This document shows positions 10,382 through 23,700 of a DNA stretch of 64,000 nt, piece after piece. How positions within the stretch are numbered: position 1 is the first letter of the stretch; each line of letters starts with the position of its first letter. The notes under the pieces were generated by a model. It was not told the DNA's origin, did not search any database, and was given only the letters and a program-made list of their open reading frames with translations. Origin of the DNA: Phoronis australis (taxonomy: Eukaryota > Phoronida > Phoronidae); NCBI GenBank assembly GCA_002633005.1, contig NMRA01000015.1:1717766-1781765 (forward strand), written 5' to 3'. Position numbers and translations under genes: made by a program.

Positions 10382-13300
10382 ATGAACTACCTTGCACGCT
10401 GGGCTCTGTCAAGATCTGTTCTCCATTCTTGGCCTGCATTGAGAGGAAGGCTATGGCAGACATCCCGAACACTGACCGGTGTAGTGGACAGCGATGCAGG
10501 TGGACAGGAGTTGGAGTTGACCAGTGTCCGCTACAATGTGCAACGTGGCCAGTACTCGCGAGTTGAAGATAAGGACGTGCAGGTCTTTGAAGGATTAGTT
10601 CCCGGTCGTGTTACGACTACTGACTTGGAAGGATACAATACAGACTGGCTTAAGACATGTAGAGGTATGATGCTCAAGTTAACGTAGAATGACATGCTTG
10701 CTTTTTCTCTTCTGAAAGAATTTGACATTTTTTCTTATCTGAGCTTTTTATAGCGTCTCTAAGGTGTTTGTTCAAGGGAAGGCTGAGATGCCTTCCTTTT
10801 AAATTTTCAGTTTGATGACTTATGCTGCTGGGAATAGAGTATATTCTTGTAGTAGTGGAGATCTGTATCTTGTGACAATAATTATACTGTCCTGGGCTTA
10901 CATCAACACTGGGAGATATCTATCCCTAACTGATATGTGTTTTGAGCTTTTCCCATATCACTTGGATACAAAATTTTGAATAGTTCATGGTAATCACAGT
11001 TGGAACAAGAGTCACTTTGTTTTTATTGGAATGTGAAAGTGTCACCGTTTTGGTTCAGATATACTGGACAACAAAGACACATACACACATATTTGGCTCC
11101 GAAATTCACTGTCTCTGTGGCCCTGTACTTCTGTAATTAATTGTCGATCTGCCACTACAGGTGAAAGCCAGGTCCTGCTGAAGCCAAAGACGACCGAGGA
11201 AGTGTCGGCCATATTGAAGTATTGCAATGAACGCCACCTGGCTGTTTGCCCACAAGGTGGCAACACTGGTCTAGTTGGTGGGAGTGTGCCGGTATTTGAT
11301 GAGGTGATAGTGTCTACACAGCTGATGAATCAGGTGATCAGCCTGGACCAGGTGTCAGGTAATGTTGACTGGATCAAGTGTTAAATATGCTCCTGTGCTG
11401 AGGGGCCCTGTCCACCCTACACGGTCACTCTTCACTCACACTTTGTCATTATACATACCATAGCACTTTCTGCCAAACTTATACTTCTTCTGTCTTCATC
11501 TACATGGAGTGGTTGTTTCCATAAATCTATTATCACATGAAAGCAGTGTCTTATGCTCTGGAATACAAACTGTTATGGAGCCTACAGTATATCTCAATGT
11601 TGTCAAGGCTTCAGTGAACTAGGATACAACATTCTGAATCCTAGAGTGAACAACTGCTCTAAAAATCAGTGGTCATCAATCAGCTAATGAAGCCACCAAA
11701 AGTTTAAAGTATCAGTAAGTTGCAACCCTGTAATCATTCACTTGTTAAATGTTGTCCCTCATTAATTGGTGCATGTCTTTACAGGAGCACTAGTGTGCCA
11801 GGCTGGATGTATTCTAGAGAACTTAAGCACATACTTGTCAGAGTATGACATGATGATGCCTCTGGACCTTGGAGCCAAAGGAAGTTGTAACATTGGTGGT
11901 AACATAGCAACTAACGCTGGAGGACTCAGGCTTCTTAGATACGGATCTCTGCATGGCACAGTGCTGGGAGTAGAAGCGGTAAATACACCAGACCTGCTCA
12001 CATATTTAACAGTTTTAGTGCACGTGCCCTTTGAAAGCTTGCTGTGTTACCAAAGGGACTGGGTAGATGTGCAGTATGAAGTCTTTCTGCGAATACACAG
12101 CATTTAAACATTTGAATTCAGTAATTATTCAGATTATGAATCTTTTAAAGATAGCTGAAAACTGATACGTGCACATCCTATAGCACAAGTTTATGAGATA
12201 TCTTCAGTTGTTGTAACACAGTGATTGCAAAAATATGCATCTCGTCTACTGTACAGTGAAAGGAAAGGGTTGATTTTTGCGACAATTCAAGCAATTCAAC
12301 ATCAATAGCAAAAGAAGCAAGTGATTTGTATTTTTTCAAACATTTTCATTTTCAGGTACTTGCTAACGGTGAAGTGGTTGATTGTCTTTCATCTCTGAGA
12401 AAAGACAACACGGGCTACGATGTTAAACAGTTGTTCATTGGCTCAGAGGGAACCCTGGGAATTGTAACGGCTGCGTCCATTCTGTGCCCTCGGTTACCTA
12501 GTGCGGTCAATGTAGCCTTTCTGGGTAGGACGTTTTAATGTGCATAGACGAAAAGTGTTTGTACCACTCAAGGTTTTGTAACCAGAAACTTCAAAGTAAC
12601 ACAAGAGCAGACAATTTCGCGTATCATCAAAATCCGAATTCCAGACCTCTATCTTACCTCCACTAGATGTCTCTACCATTGCGGTCAGCTTTCTTATACT
12701 TACACACAACAAAAGTGAGAAACCATACTAATGTGTTTAGTATCTTGACTGTGAAGAGCATTCAACGACTCTTGCTTTAGTTAGACTTGAATGAGGTCAT
12801 GGAGGAACCAAGAAAATTGCCCAAATTCGGCTTACAGACTTTGGAATTTCGAATCTCAGAAATGACTGGCAGTGGCACATCTACGTTTTCAGTAAGGGGG
12901 GTTTAGGATTCAAGCGAATCCGAAGCGTGTAGCGCCGAGCGCAGGGAAGGTCCCACGTAAAAATTTTTGTGGTTTTTAATTGCTGATTTCGTTTTTCTGG
13001 CGAAAATTTGTTTAATTTCTATTTTTGACCCTGTCCCGAGGGGGCGTTTGAACCCCCTGAACCCCCCTGTAGATCCGCCTCTGACTGGTTGCCTTGGAGT
13101 CGCGTGAAACTTTCACGCACTATTCATTATGCACTGTTCTCCTGTGAGGAATTGTTTTCAAAATGTTCTACTTTTGCACGAGGGGTTATCAAAAATAAGA
13201 CATTCACGATTTTTATGGAAAATACTCAAAAGTTGTTTGAAATGAAAACAAAATGGGAAGTTAGAAAACTGTAACAGCGTTTTTGAGCTTTGGTTTTGAA

Positions 13301-16054
13301 AATTCATATCAAATGAAATTTGTTGGTCATATTATTGATGTCATTTTTTTGCTATCAATGTACCCTTTTCCACTAAATATTACCAAAAACACATGGTCAC
13401 ACGACTCAATTAAGTTTACAGGCTTTCAACTTTCGCAAAATGTACGGCTAATATTTATAGTTTTCTAAATATTTTGCTGAATACACAAACTTGATAATGT
13501 CTTACACCACCTTAAGTGCAGTTGGAAATGAGATGGATGTGATGACTTTAAGGCAAATAAGAATGGTCTGATTACGTGTAGTCAATAAGTAGAATGAAAG
13601 AAATAGAAATGTACGACAAGTCTGGAACCTGTTGCTGCCAGTCGATGAGTTGCCAAAAGTATTTTGTTGTTGCTAAGCTTATGGGATGAACTTGTTTTCA
13701 TTAAAGAAACGATGTTTCGATGTTATTTAGATAACACACAGTATTTGTGTCCAGTATATCTACTTGTATTGAAGGTGAATGGATACATCAAAATTTCAAA
13801 AATGCTCTGTGATAGAAATTACTGAACTGACTAATTAGTAACACATTCTATGTGATGAATGAAGTACACCATTGATTCATAGCTGTTGAGGAAAACTGTT
13901 TCATTTTGTTTGTTGTAGGTTGTGACAAGTTTGAAGATGTTCTGACCGTGTTCCAAAAAGGCAAAGGAATGCTGGGAGAAATACTATCCGCCTTTGAGAT
14001 GATGGACTCTGAAACTCTCCGTGTTGTTGTTGAAAACTTGAAAGTGTCCAACCCACTGAGTGACTATCCATTTTATATCCTGATTGAGACTTCAGGCTCT
14101 AATGGTGCTCACGATGAGGAGAAACTCAACAGTTTCCTGGAGCATGTTATGTCTGAAGGAGTAGTGAATGATGGACTGGTCTGTATGGACAATACACAGA
14201 TGATGGTGAGTTTTGTGATTAATTTAATGTATATTGTTTTAGTACAGCCATGCCTGTAGCTAGCAGGTGTGTAATTGATGTGAATAAACATCTCCACTTG
14301 CAGCTGAAGTGTTTTTGCTAGGACAATCATTTAGTCTAATGACTAAATTTCTCATGGGTGTCAATTATCGTCGTAACGGCTGGGCAGATTTTGATGAAAT
14401 GTGGCATGTGCGTTTCTATATAGGATGCATTGGCACCGCTTGACTTTCAGACTCACCATCGCTGGCACTTCCTATTGGAATTTTTGTTTTGAATAAACTA
14501 CTTGTCCATTCATTGTTGTCAAAACGACAGATTTTGACAAAACTTTACACAGAAATACACAGTGGGGTTGTGCTGGCATCACTCAGTTTTCGCACAGATT
14601 TGACTTCAATAGCACCAGCTGCTATAGCTTTTTAATTTTTGGCAAGGTTACTTCTTGTTTATCAACACAAGGGCTTATGGTTAAAGTGCCCCTGCAACCT
14701 CTGATTATTGGACAGATTGGACTACCGTAGCATCTCCTGTTGGACATTTTAATTTTGACAAGGTATTGCCTCTTCATTGATTATTGGTAAAATGGCTTGA
14801 CAGACTTTTTGATGGACCTTAATGCAGCAATGTATGGCTGGGATGCACCAGCACCGATGGATTTCAGCTTTAATATCATAGTGTACAAACTATTCTAATT
14901 AGTATGTTAATGATGGTAACAAACACCCTTAGAAGCATGCAGTTTGCTGTGCAGTTGCGGGTGTATTTCAACATTTTGCCTTGCATTTGTATCCAATGAC
15001 GTAAACTAATTTGCGCAGACACTATGAGATGGGTGTTCTTGAGTTCTGGCATTGATGTTTTATTGTAGAATGTGTGGGGTCTTCGTGAACGTGCGGCTGA
15101 AGCGCTGATGCATGATGGTTATTGTTATAAGTATGATGTTTCACTGCCATTGGCTAACTTCTATAACTTGGTGGAAGACATGAGAGTCAGGCTGGCTGGG
15201 AAGTGCACAAGAATTGTGGGATACGGGCATGTTGGAGATGGTGAGTAATTAAAAATAAATTGTTTTCACAGGAAGTGTTGTTGAGTGAAATACAGAACAG
15301 AAATTGGGGCAGACGTGGTAAAATTAGGAGTGTGTGAAATGTAAGAATGGCCAGTTGGTGATTTGGGCTAGACTGCTCGAAGAAGCTTGTTAAGAGAGCG
15401 TCTGTTATAGTTGGAAGGAATTAAAAACATTGACGCCGACGCCCTGGTAAGGTATAACTCTTTGCGCAAAAGGTACTTATAACAACGTGTCTTTGATGTT
15501 TCAATCACTGGTGAGGCATAATTTACCAAAAAGCTTCCTCTGCAAGTATAGGAGCCTCACCTTCTCTGTCTTGGAGCAGATAGAGACATTTTTTACCGCC
15601 TAATCATTTGTATGATTGGTCATACTACCGAATCTCAATGTTATACAAGACATGATTGGTCATAATACCTAATCTCAATGTTACACAAGACATGATTGGT
15701 CATATCAATGAGAACTTGAATGACTTTTTTAATTTTCTTCTTTAATTGTGTAAATCACGTGTCCATAAACAGAGTTAGAATAAGTGTTTTTTTTCGGTAG
15801 GTAACCTTCACTTCAATGTGACCAGCCCGAAATATGACCATGCATTGATGGACTTGATTGAGCCATATATTTATGAGTGGACTTCAAAGTACAGAGGAAG
15901 TATATCTGCTGAGCATGGACTAGGATTTAAAAAGAAAGATTTCATCCATTTCAGCAAATCTTCATCAGCAGTAAACATTATGAAACAGATGAAACACGTT
16001 TTAGATCCTAAAGGCATTTTGAATCCATATAAAGTGCTGCCTGAAATGAGTTGA
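10382..16054 (+). CDS. D2HGDH: D-2-hydroxyglutarate dehydrogenase, tandem copy A (7 coding exons)
   Basis: This is a mitochondrial FAD enzyme that oxidises D-2-hydroxyglutarate to 2-oxoglutarate and passes electrons to ETF. Coding exons are 10382-10664, 11161-11358, 11785-11978, 12356-12524, 13919-14205, 15069-15240 and 15801-16054. All introns are GT-AG and the joins total 1557 nt (518 aa; human about 521). The N-terminus is Arg-rich with few acidic residues ([17 protein letters not shown]), fitting a matrix-targeting peptide. The FAD-binding PCMH domain has [12 protein letters not shown] at residues 125-136, LDLGAKGSC, and [10 protein letters not shown] at about 251-260. The C-terminal domain keeps Arg383 and Lys398, matching human Arg386 and Lys401 by a constant offset of 3. 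It also keeps GHVGDGNLHFN (His431, His438, Asn440) and SAEHGLGF (Glu472, His473), the metal and catalytic residues. Human Thr390 is Ala here. No break is seen, so it is very likely functional. Confidence 0.95.
12894..13087 (+). repeat. GC-rich short interspersed element S1, copy 1 (intron 4 of D2HGDH A)
   Basis: It starts with AGGGGGGTTTAGGATTCAAG and ends with CCCCCCTGTAGATCCGCCTC followed by TGACTGG. The same kind of ends (GGCGGATTCAGG / CTAAATCCGCCACTG) are found at 18557-18692 and 21087-21239, so this is a dispersed family with short inverted ends. No coding frame is present. Confidence 0.5.
13105..13480 (-). repeat. Dispersed repeat family R2 (intron 4 of D2HGDH A)
   Basis: The reverse complement resembles 53555-53945 and 57575-57990. 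Shared landmarks include ATGACATGGTCAC-like blocks, TTTCACTAAA and a TTTTGGAGAACAGTGCA-like block. Another relative is at 17270-17560. It is non-coding and of unknown class. Alignment was by eye. Confidence 0.45.
14360..14900. repeat. Degenerate repeat blocks in intron 5 of D2HGDH A
   Basis: Several blocks resemble each other: GGGCAGATTTTGATGAAATG, TTTGACTTCAATAGCACC, CTCCTGTTGGACATTTTAAT and CAGCACCGATGGATTTCAGC. They look like worn copies of one motif series also seen at 6040-6855 and 29350-29840. No unit length can be fixed by eye. Confidence 0.35.
15347..15535. repeat. Dispersed repeat family R1, copy 2 (intron 6 of D2HGDH A)
   Basis: This is a diverged copy of 231-425 in the same orientation, sharing ATGGCCAGTTG, GATTTGGGC, CAAAAGGTACTTATA and a TGAGGCATAATTT block. 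Confidence 0.5.
15611..15708. repeat. Short tandem repeat, about 42-bp unit, 2-3 copies (intron 6 of D2HGDH A)
   Basis: The unit begins ATGATTGGTCATA and contains AATCTCAATGTTA(T/C)ACAAGAC. Two full units are followed by a third start. It is non-coding. Confidence 0.8.
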
Positions 16055-16691
16055 TTTTACTAAATGATCACATTTTGTTGGGTGGTTTTCGATATTAAAT
16101 TTCTTAGTTTCTAGATCAATCTTTAGTAAGCCAATGACAATGAAGAAATTTAGTGCACTTGGAAAATTGGTTTCCAATATTAAACTTAGCTTTTGAAAAT
16201 GATGTGCTGTGCTTCAGATCTTTCTGGTGAACATTATTGTTCTAGTGATGTTGTGAGCAGTGCTGTTTATCAATGTACAGACAACTGTTGAATCTCCTAA
16301 TCACCATGGTGACAGTAGTACAAAATGAACCATTCTGTGTTGGATGCTGGATTTGTTTGTTATTCCTAAGTCTTGTTGTTTGTTTCGTTCATACAGTACG
16401 GGCTGCATTTTCCGTTTGTCTTGTTGACTTCCCACTGAGCTCGAGGGCTCAGGTCTGACTTAGTGATGTTTTTGTCAGAATCAGTTGCAAAGAGAATGGT
16501 CCTCATCTCATCTCAAAGAGAATGGTCCTACTTAAAGTAAAATTATCACTTCATTGGATCCAATAGTAAGATATTCCTGAAGACTGTTTATGTTTGCTGG
16601 TGTAACACTTGCTAATGCCATCAGTCTTAACTTTCGCAGGCTACAAGAATAATGCTTAAGTTATACCTTCTTGTCCCTTGTTGTAAACAAA

Positions 16692-16697
16692 AATAAA
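16692..16697 (+). terminator. Candidate polyadenylation signal for D2HGDH copy A
   Basis: AATAAA lies about 640 bp after the stop codon. It is the first clear plus-strand signal found after the gene. No cleavage site can be proved from sequence alone. Confidence 0.4.
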
Positions 16698-17793
16698 TAA
16701 TTTGTAAAAAGTACTTAAATCCTGTTATTATGTTTTGTGTGGCTTGTTTTTTGTAGCACGTGTGTTTCACAGCTTATTCCTGTTGAGAGTCATGAAAACA
16801 TTATAAACCTTGTTCACAATCGAGCAAAATCATCGGCAACTGACCATCTGTGTCTAACGAACTTCTTGAGTCTGATGTAAAACACTAATAACCTGTCAGT
16901 CCTTCTCAAACCTAGGAAGCAAATCTATTCTGAATAAGCAACGACTCAAGTGAGACCGATTTTATAATGGCAACCCAGTAAACATGCCGGTACCGGGCTG
17001 GTGCTGGCTTGGCGGTACCATAATGTTAACTGGAAAGTGGGCTTTCACAAAAGTTATTTTTTAACAGAAGGTGCAGGTGTATTACCCCTTAAAATCATGT
17101 TCTAAAGGTAAAACATTACAAAATAATTTTTAACACAGTCCCTATGTGTCAAAAGCTATGTGTCAATTGACAGTAATTTGAATAAATAATTGTAGGACCC
17201 ATAAACATCGATGGTAGGATCTTAGAAAAATGTCCATATTTGTTCCACTTATACATGATGGTCTATCAAAAAAAAAATAACTTCATTTTTATGAAAATAA
17301 AAATAAAAGTACTTTGCATAAAATGAAAACAAAATGAAAACTCATAAAAATGTAACAAGGTTTTTCAGATTGCATGTTGAACTTTTATGTCAGTCGAAAA
17401 TTGGTCATGTCATTTATACAAACTGTTGTTTTGCTAAATTTTACTTAAAATTCATGGTCTGGTGATCCAATTAATGACAGATTTGTAGAAAGTCACAAAT
17501 CAAATGTTCTATTTTCTACTTTCAGAACTTGTATATTTTTAATCAGTTGAAATCTACAGTTTTGTTGACATCAGGCTATTACAGCCATTTCTATTTCTGT
17601 ATATTTACTTACTAGATTCCTAACAGTGTTTTATCCAGAAGTTTTACTTTTGTCAACTTAGATTTTCATTTCTTATCATTCTCTTTTGAAAGATTCCCAT
17701 AATGCTGTGCTGAACTTTGTCATTTCCTCCTAAACTTGTATAATATGTAAACATCGGCTGCTACTGATAAGATATCAGGGGAGAGAATGCAAG
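16698..17793. other. Intergenic spacer between the two D2HGDH copies
   Basis: I see no gene. It includes an R2-family relative at about 17270-17560 (reverse orientation to the copies at 53555 and 57575). The remainder is AT-rich with no recognisable signal. Confidence 0.45.
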
Positions 17794-20700
17794 ATGAACT
17801 GCCTTGCATATTATTGTCTGTCAAAATCAGTTGTCCCTTCTTGGCCATTATTACGACGGAGGTTTGTGCAGAAGTTGTCCAGAACACTGACCAGTGTGGT
17901 GGACAGCAGGGCAACTGGACAGGAGTTGGAGTTGACGAGTGTCCGTTACAATGTGCAGCGCGGCCAGTACTCGCGAGTTGAAGACAAGGACTTGCACTTC
18001 TTTGAAGGATTAGTTCCTGGTCGTGTGATTACTACTGATTTGGAAGGATACAACACAGACTGGTCCAAAGTATGTCGAGGTATGATACATTATCTAATAG
18101 AGAGTTGTCAACAAGCCTTTTTTATTTGAAGATTGTTTTCTTAAAGCACGTTCTCCTGGATTATTTAACATTATAGGTGAAGTAACTTAAAGTTGCCTTT
18201 CACTTCTGTTTAGCTGTCAATGTTGAATTCTTAACCAAAGTGTCTGGCGTTTAAAAGCATTACCACACCCATTCTATCTTGTATTGTTGTGGAATAAGCA
18301 AGCAACTTGAGTCACTTGGCCTTATTCAGAGCCATGGATTGCGCATGAGTCTGGAATTTTTTGTTAACTAAGCAGGCCCTGAGTTACTTTTGTGCCATCT
18401 CATAAAATTTCCGTTCCCAAAATACGGTCTGATTTGTTTAACTTCAATTTGCAGTATATAGATGTTCTACATACGTGTAGCCCTGCTTTTTGGTTAATGA
18501 GAAGTGTTGCAATTGGTTTTGTAGTTACTGATCATGCTAGAGAATGTATATTTCAGGGGCGAATACAGGATTTTGGGTTTTTGAGTTGGGGGGGGGGGGG
18601 GGNCAGACATTCGCATCCCCGAGCTGCCAAATGGAATCTGGGAGAATTTTAGGGGGCCCTCTTGTCCCTCCCCCCTAAATCCGCCACTGCTTATGTAAAC
18701 TTTATAAAACTGCACCAATTAATGGGCTTTTTTGCACACTTGCCGGAGTCAGAGAAATGAGTTGTTGTGTCACGTGACCATCACGACTGAGGAGGTGCTT
18801 ATAAAATTAGGTAGCCTCGCATAGCAAGGCATCAGTGAGTGTTTGAAACGTAGAATTATCGCGGAGTAAAATGCCAGCGTAAAAGACGAGACGACATTTA
18901 GAACTGGTTCGGAGAGAAGTAAGCGATGTAATCTCTGTACTCGGCTAAGATGTGTGTTCAAATTTCAAAGTAGCTGAGAAACCTTTTTAGAGTTTTCTAA
19001 GCTGCGCTACATCAGAAAACCGGTGGGACAACTAAGAAGCGTTCTCTCAAGCAATGGCATTTCTAAAAATAACTTACGGCCTTAGTTTAATGTTTGAGTA
19101 TCACCTACAATCCTTTGTGAATCCTACGGATAACGAAAGGCAATATTTTAATGCACACAAATCGTCTCTCGAGTTCAAAATAACGCCACTCTCAGAACTG
19201 AATAAGTCAGTGTAGGCCTATCACTCCAGTAACCTTCAGGATTTATGCCGGGGTTATTTACTTGAGTATAATGCACATGCTGAAGTTTATTAGGATTGTT
19301 TCTCGATCGCTTTCCGCTATTAACTGTACAATCGAAGCACACATAACTAGTAGAATTAAAAACATACAGTTAGTACTATATACTTGAGATTCATGGCAAT
19401 AGGGCCGTCCTGGATTACACGACACTTGAATCTCGCTGTATTTACCCACAATGCCATAAGCATTCGTCAGGCACATTTGCTGTCTCATTTTCGAGCCACT
19501 GGAGTTTCAAATGTTATTTGTTGTTGTCTGATTCTGAACAAGTTTTTCTCGGTTGCATTACTCTTTTCGTTCTTCCTATGTTAACGAAGTATTAGTGTTA
19601 TGTTGAGGGCTGCAACACCGGCGTGAAAAAGTTTTATAAACTGGACAAGTACCCGTGGATACGTGATCTAAGTTCTTTGCCTTCCTGACATTAATGAGAG
19701 ACACGAGAATGTGCTTGATTTCAAAAACTAGATCACGTACATTCTTATTTCCATAATAAAGGTTAATAAAAGTCATCTGTAATGCATAAAAACATCTCCT
19801 GTTGAGTGACAATATCTGACGAGTGCAGTTTTCAAATGCATATTCTATGCTACTGTTACTGAGTGCCGAACCGTGTCAGTCTGCATTCTTTCCAGGAATC
19901 GTCATAAAAAATGCAAGGAAAACTATGCCTTGACATTGTTGTTCTCAATGCAGAGTAAAGAATCGTTATCAAATAAATACATGCAAGGTTGGTTACATTT
20001 AATTCAACTGACATCACAACAGTCGCGTTTCAGATTACACTCTTTCCAAGAATCGTCATGAAAAAATGCTTGAAGTGTGCCTCGGGAGTTGTTGTTCTCA
20101 ATGCAGGGCAAAGAATTGTTATCCGATAAATACATATGTACACAGACGTTCTCTTGTACTGCACAAGGTTGATGGCATTCACTTCAACAGACATTACAAT
20201 AGTCGCATTTCAGTTTGCGTTCTTTCCAAGGATCGTCATGAAAAAATGCTTGAAATGCTATTCCCAGAAATTGTTGTTCACAATGCTGGGTAAAGAATTG
20301 TTATCAGTTTTCTGTGTTTTTTGCTTCTTAATTGACCCCAATATCCTCAGAAATTTCAGGCAATATTTCCAATTTCTATTTATTATTATTAGTGAGACAA
20401 TGGATGAGTTAATCCATAACACAAACTATTTCACTGTCCAGCAGCTTCTTTAATTTACATACCACAAAAAATGAGATTTCATGTTTAACTTAAAATTTGA
20501 CACTGATTTTGAGGGAAAACTGATGTACCCGACTGTTAAACTATTTATCAGAGTAGGAATTGTTTAAACTACATTTAGTAATATAACACAAGAAAGTAAA
20601 CTGCAACGCATAGTATGATTCAAATCCTTAACGTAGGGTACGTGTATCACCCATTTATGGCTTTTTGTCTGGTCTGAAGTGCACTGTACTCTTAAGATAG

Positions 20701-23700
20701 GAAACTGGTTGTCTTTCTCATCGGAATGTGTGAATGAATGAGATTATGAAAAACTAGCGTTCATTGCACTGTAGTCATGATATGAATAAAAGAATGAAAA
20801 GAAAAAACAAGAAATTGTGGTTTTAATATGGGTGTGCCGTCTGTATGAAAACATACTTAGTCGGCACGCATCTGTTTGCAAATTTTATAATGAACACATG
20901 ATTTACTCTGTGGATGGGCGTCATTACACAGGTTATAGCTAACAGGTGTTTAGCAGCTTTCGGTGCGACAATAGAGTGAAGACTGGTTCTAGTTAATCAC
21001 TGTATTAATTTTGGCCGCATGTACTCCAGTCTATACTACGTAATGTCTGTTCTATGCTGCAGCTAGTGCTGCAAAACCTCAACCTGGGGCGGATTCAGGA
21101 TTTTGAGTTGGGGGGCAGGGCAGAGTATGAGCCAGGAATTTTCCCGTCTGACACTTACACCCCGAGTTACCAAATTTTATATGGGAGAATTTTTGGGGTA
21201 CCATGGCCCCCTTGGCCCCCCTCTAAATCCGCCACTGTATTTTCATGTAGAAGTTTTTTGGAAGTTTTGTCTGCTGTATTGCCTCAGTTTTGGGGCACTG
21301 TTAATTAAATTATGCAGGTGAAAGTCATGTGCTGTTGAAGCCAAAGACAACTGAGGAAGTGTCAGCCATATTGAAGTACTGCAACGAACGCCACCTTGCT
21401 GTTTGCCCACAAGGTGGCAACACTGGTCTGGTTGGTGGGAGTGTGCCAGTATTTGATGAGGTGATAGTGTCCACACAGCTGATGAATCAAGTGATCAGCC
21501 TGGACCAGGTGTCAGGTAATGCAGTGTGGCACCTTGGTTGTTCAGTATTGTATTATGTGTGATTAGCCTTGAAACAAATCAAGTTTCAGTTAGCCACATT
21601 GTAGAGTTTTCATTGGTACTTCTTCACTTATTTAGCTCACAATGTGGCCGACATGTGGAATTTTATTTTGAAAGATGAAGGAAAAAAGTAGTCTATAGTT
21701 TGTACGGTGTGGATGCCCTAAAACAACATTGGTTAAAGTATGCATTATTTGTAGCCAAATATCGGCCTTTGAAAAAAAGCAAAACGTCTGTAGTTTTCGC
21801 TGTTTTTTATGCGAAATAAGTGGAGATTGATTACAATTAATAGTTGGTTGTAATAACATCAGATGATATGGGTAAGAATCCCCATTGTTGGACTTGCTAC
21901 ATGTAATGAAGGGGAGTTACGTAAATGACAAATGATGAGGACAAACTTTGGTGATGCATCGAAAATTCAATGCTTTTGTGACAAACTTGAGTCAGTTTTC
22001 ATACAACAAGCAGTTGTAACACAGAGTGCATGTCTTTACAGGAGCGCTAATGTGTCAGGCGGGATGTATTCTAGAGAACTTGAACGCATACTTGTCAGAA
22101 TATGACATGGTGATGCCTCTGGACCTTGGAGCCAAAGGAAGTTGTAACATTGGTGGTAACATAGCAACTAACGCTGGAGGACTCAGGCTTCTTAGATACG
22201 GATCTCTACATGGCACAGTGCTGGGAGTAGAAGCGGTAAAGCAGGGCTCAAATTCCAAACATTTTGGAACATAAGGGCTATTTGATTGGATAGTCTCATA
22301 GTTCACAGTTTACGGCATGGGCGCCCCTCATGTGCACAAAATTGTTGAAACCTTCTGGAGGTCCTGGCTACCGTGTGTGGATAGATGAAGTAGTTTTTAA
22401 ATTTAAATGCGGGTGCCTCAATTAAACTTCATGGTCTTACATTTTTCAGTCCTGTTCACATCATGCTCCAAACTAGTTTAACTGCCTTGTCACTTTGTTT
22501 CTTATGTACTCTGACTGTGTTTTTAAAACAGTTTTCTTTTTGAAATTGCACTGGAAGATTATTTTGAAAAATTAATTATGGTAAATCTGCACTTATTTTG
22601 TACAGAAATAAAATAATTTCCTCAAACTTCAGTTTTTCGATTTTTCAATGACAGATTACTTTTCTACAAATAATGGAATTTACCTATAGTCAGTTTATAA
22701 AATATACACAATACAAACCACGCTAAGAATAGACTAAAACTTTCTGCGTATTTATTTCTGTGGAGAAATTCAGCAAAATATATACATAAAACGTACCGAG
22801 AGTGGCGTTGATGAAGTATCGACCTCATTTGACCTGCCTTTTGAACTTTCCATGTCAGCGGTCGCTGTTGAAGTAGTGCGGGAGGTGAATACAGACAACG
22901 TTATAACATGACTGCAATATTTCCCTCGACTGATTCAAGGCGTATGGGATAAAATTTTGTATCTTGGCCAGATTGTGCGCCAAATAAGTGAAGAGTTATA
23001 CAAAATGTATGTAAAACTAGCAAGTCTCACAGAGCTGTTGTTGCTCTTGTTCTCATTATTTTCATTTTCAGGTACTTGCTAACGGTGAAGTGGTTGATTG
23101 TCTTTCATCTCTGAGAAAGGACAACACTGGCTACGATGTTAAACAGTTATTTATTGGTTCCGAGGGAACCTTGGGAATTGTAACGGCTGCATCCATTCTA
23201 TGTCCTCGATTGCCTAGTGCGGTCAACCTGGCATTTCTGGGTAGGAGGATGTTTTCAGTCTGTAATGTTAGTAATTCCAAATTATTTCATGGGTCTGTGA
23301 AGTGGGCTGCATTTTTATTGTGAAAGAGAGGCAACAATTAGACTCTGGGCAGATATCCTTTTGATATTTGAAATTAGTTATGACGAGATTCAGTGCTCAG
23401 TTTCTGTGTCATTGGAAAACTGGACAAAATATGACACTTACGATATGCTGAATTGATCATCAAAGCCCTGATAAATATTTCCCAGAAACATGTTGTGGAA
23501 GAACCTGTGTGAAGTGATTTAAGCCCCTAACTGTTATACCAGTCTCGTCTTGTTCTTTACTCGGAGCAGATTCTGAAATGTTTTCAAGGCTTGAGGAAGC
23601 TGACAGGTTGTTATTGCTTCAGACCAGGCCTGTTCAGTTGCTCGTCTTTGCCAGTTAGTTTCACTCGTCAAGGTAGTATTTTCGTCAGGAATTCCGAGCA

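Noticed and set aside
19873-20453. Small plus-strand frames of 62, 75 and 105 aa in D2HGDH B intron 1
   Set aside because: They arise from three tandem copies of a non-coding unit of about 170 bp and differ in frame between copies.
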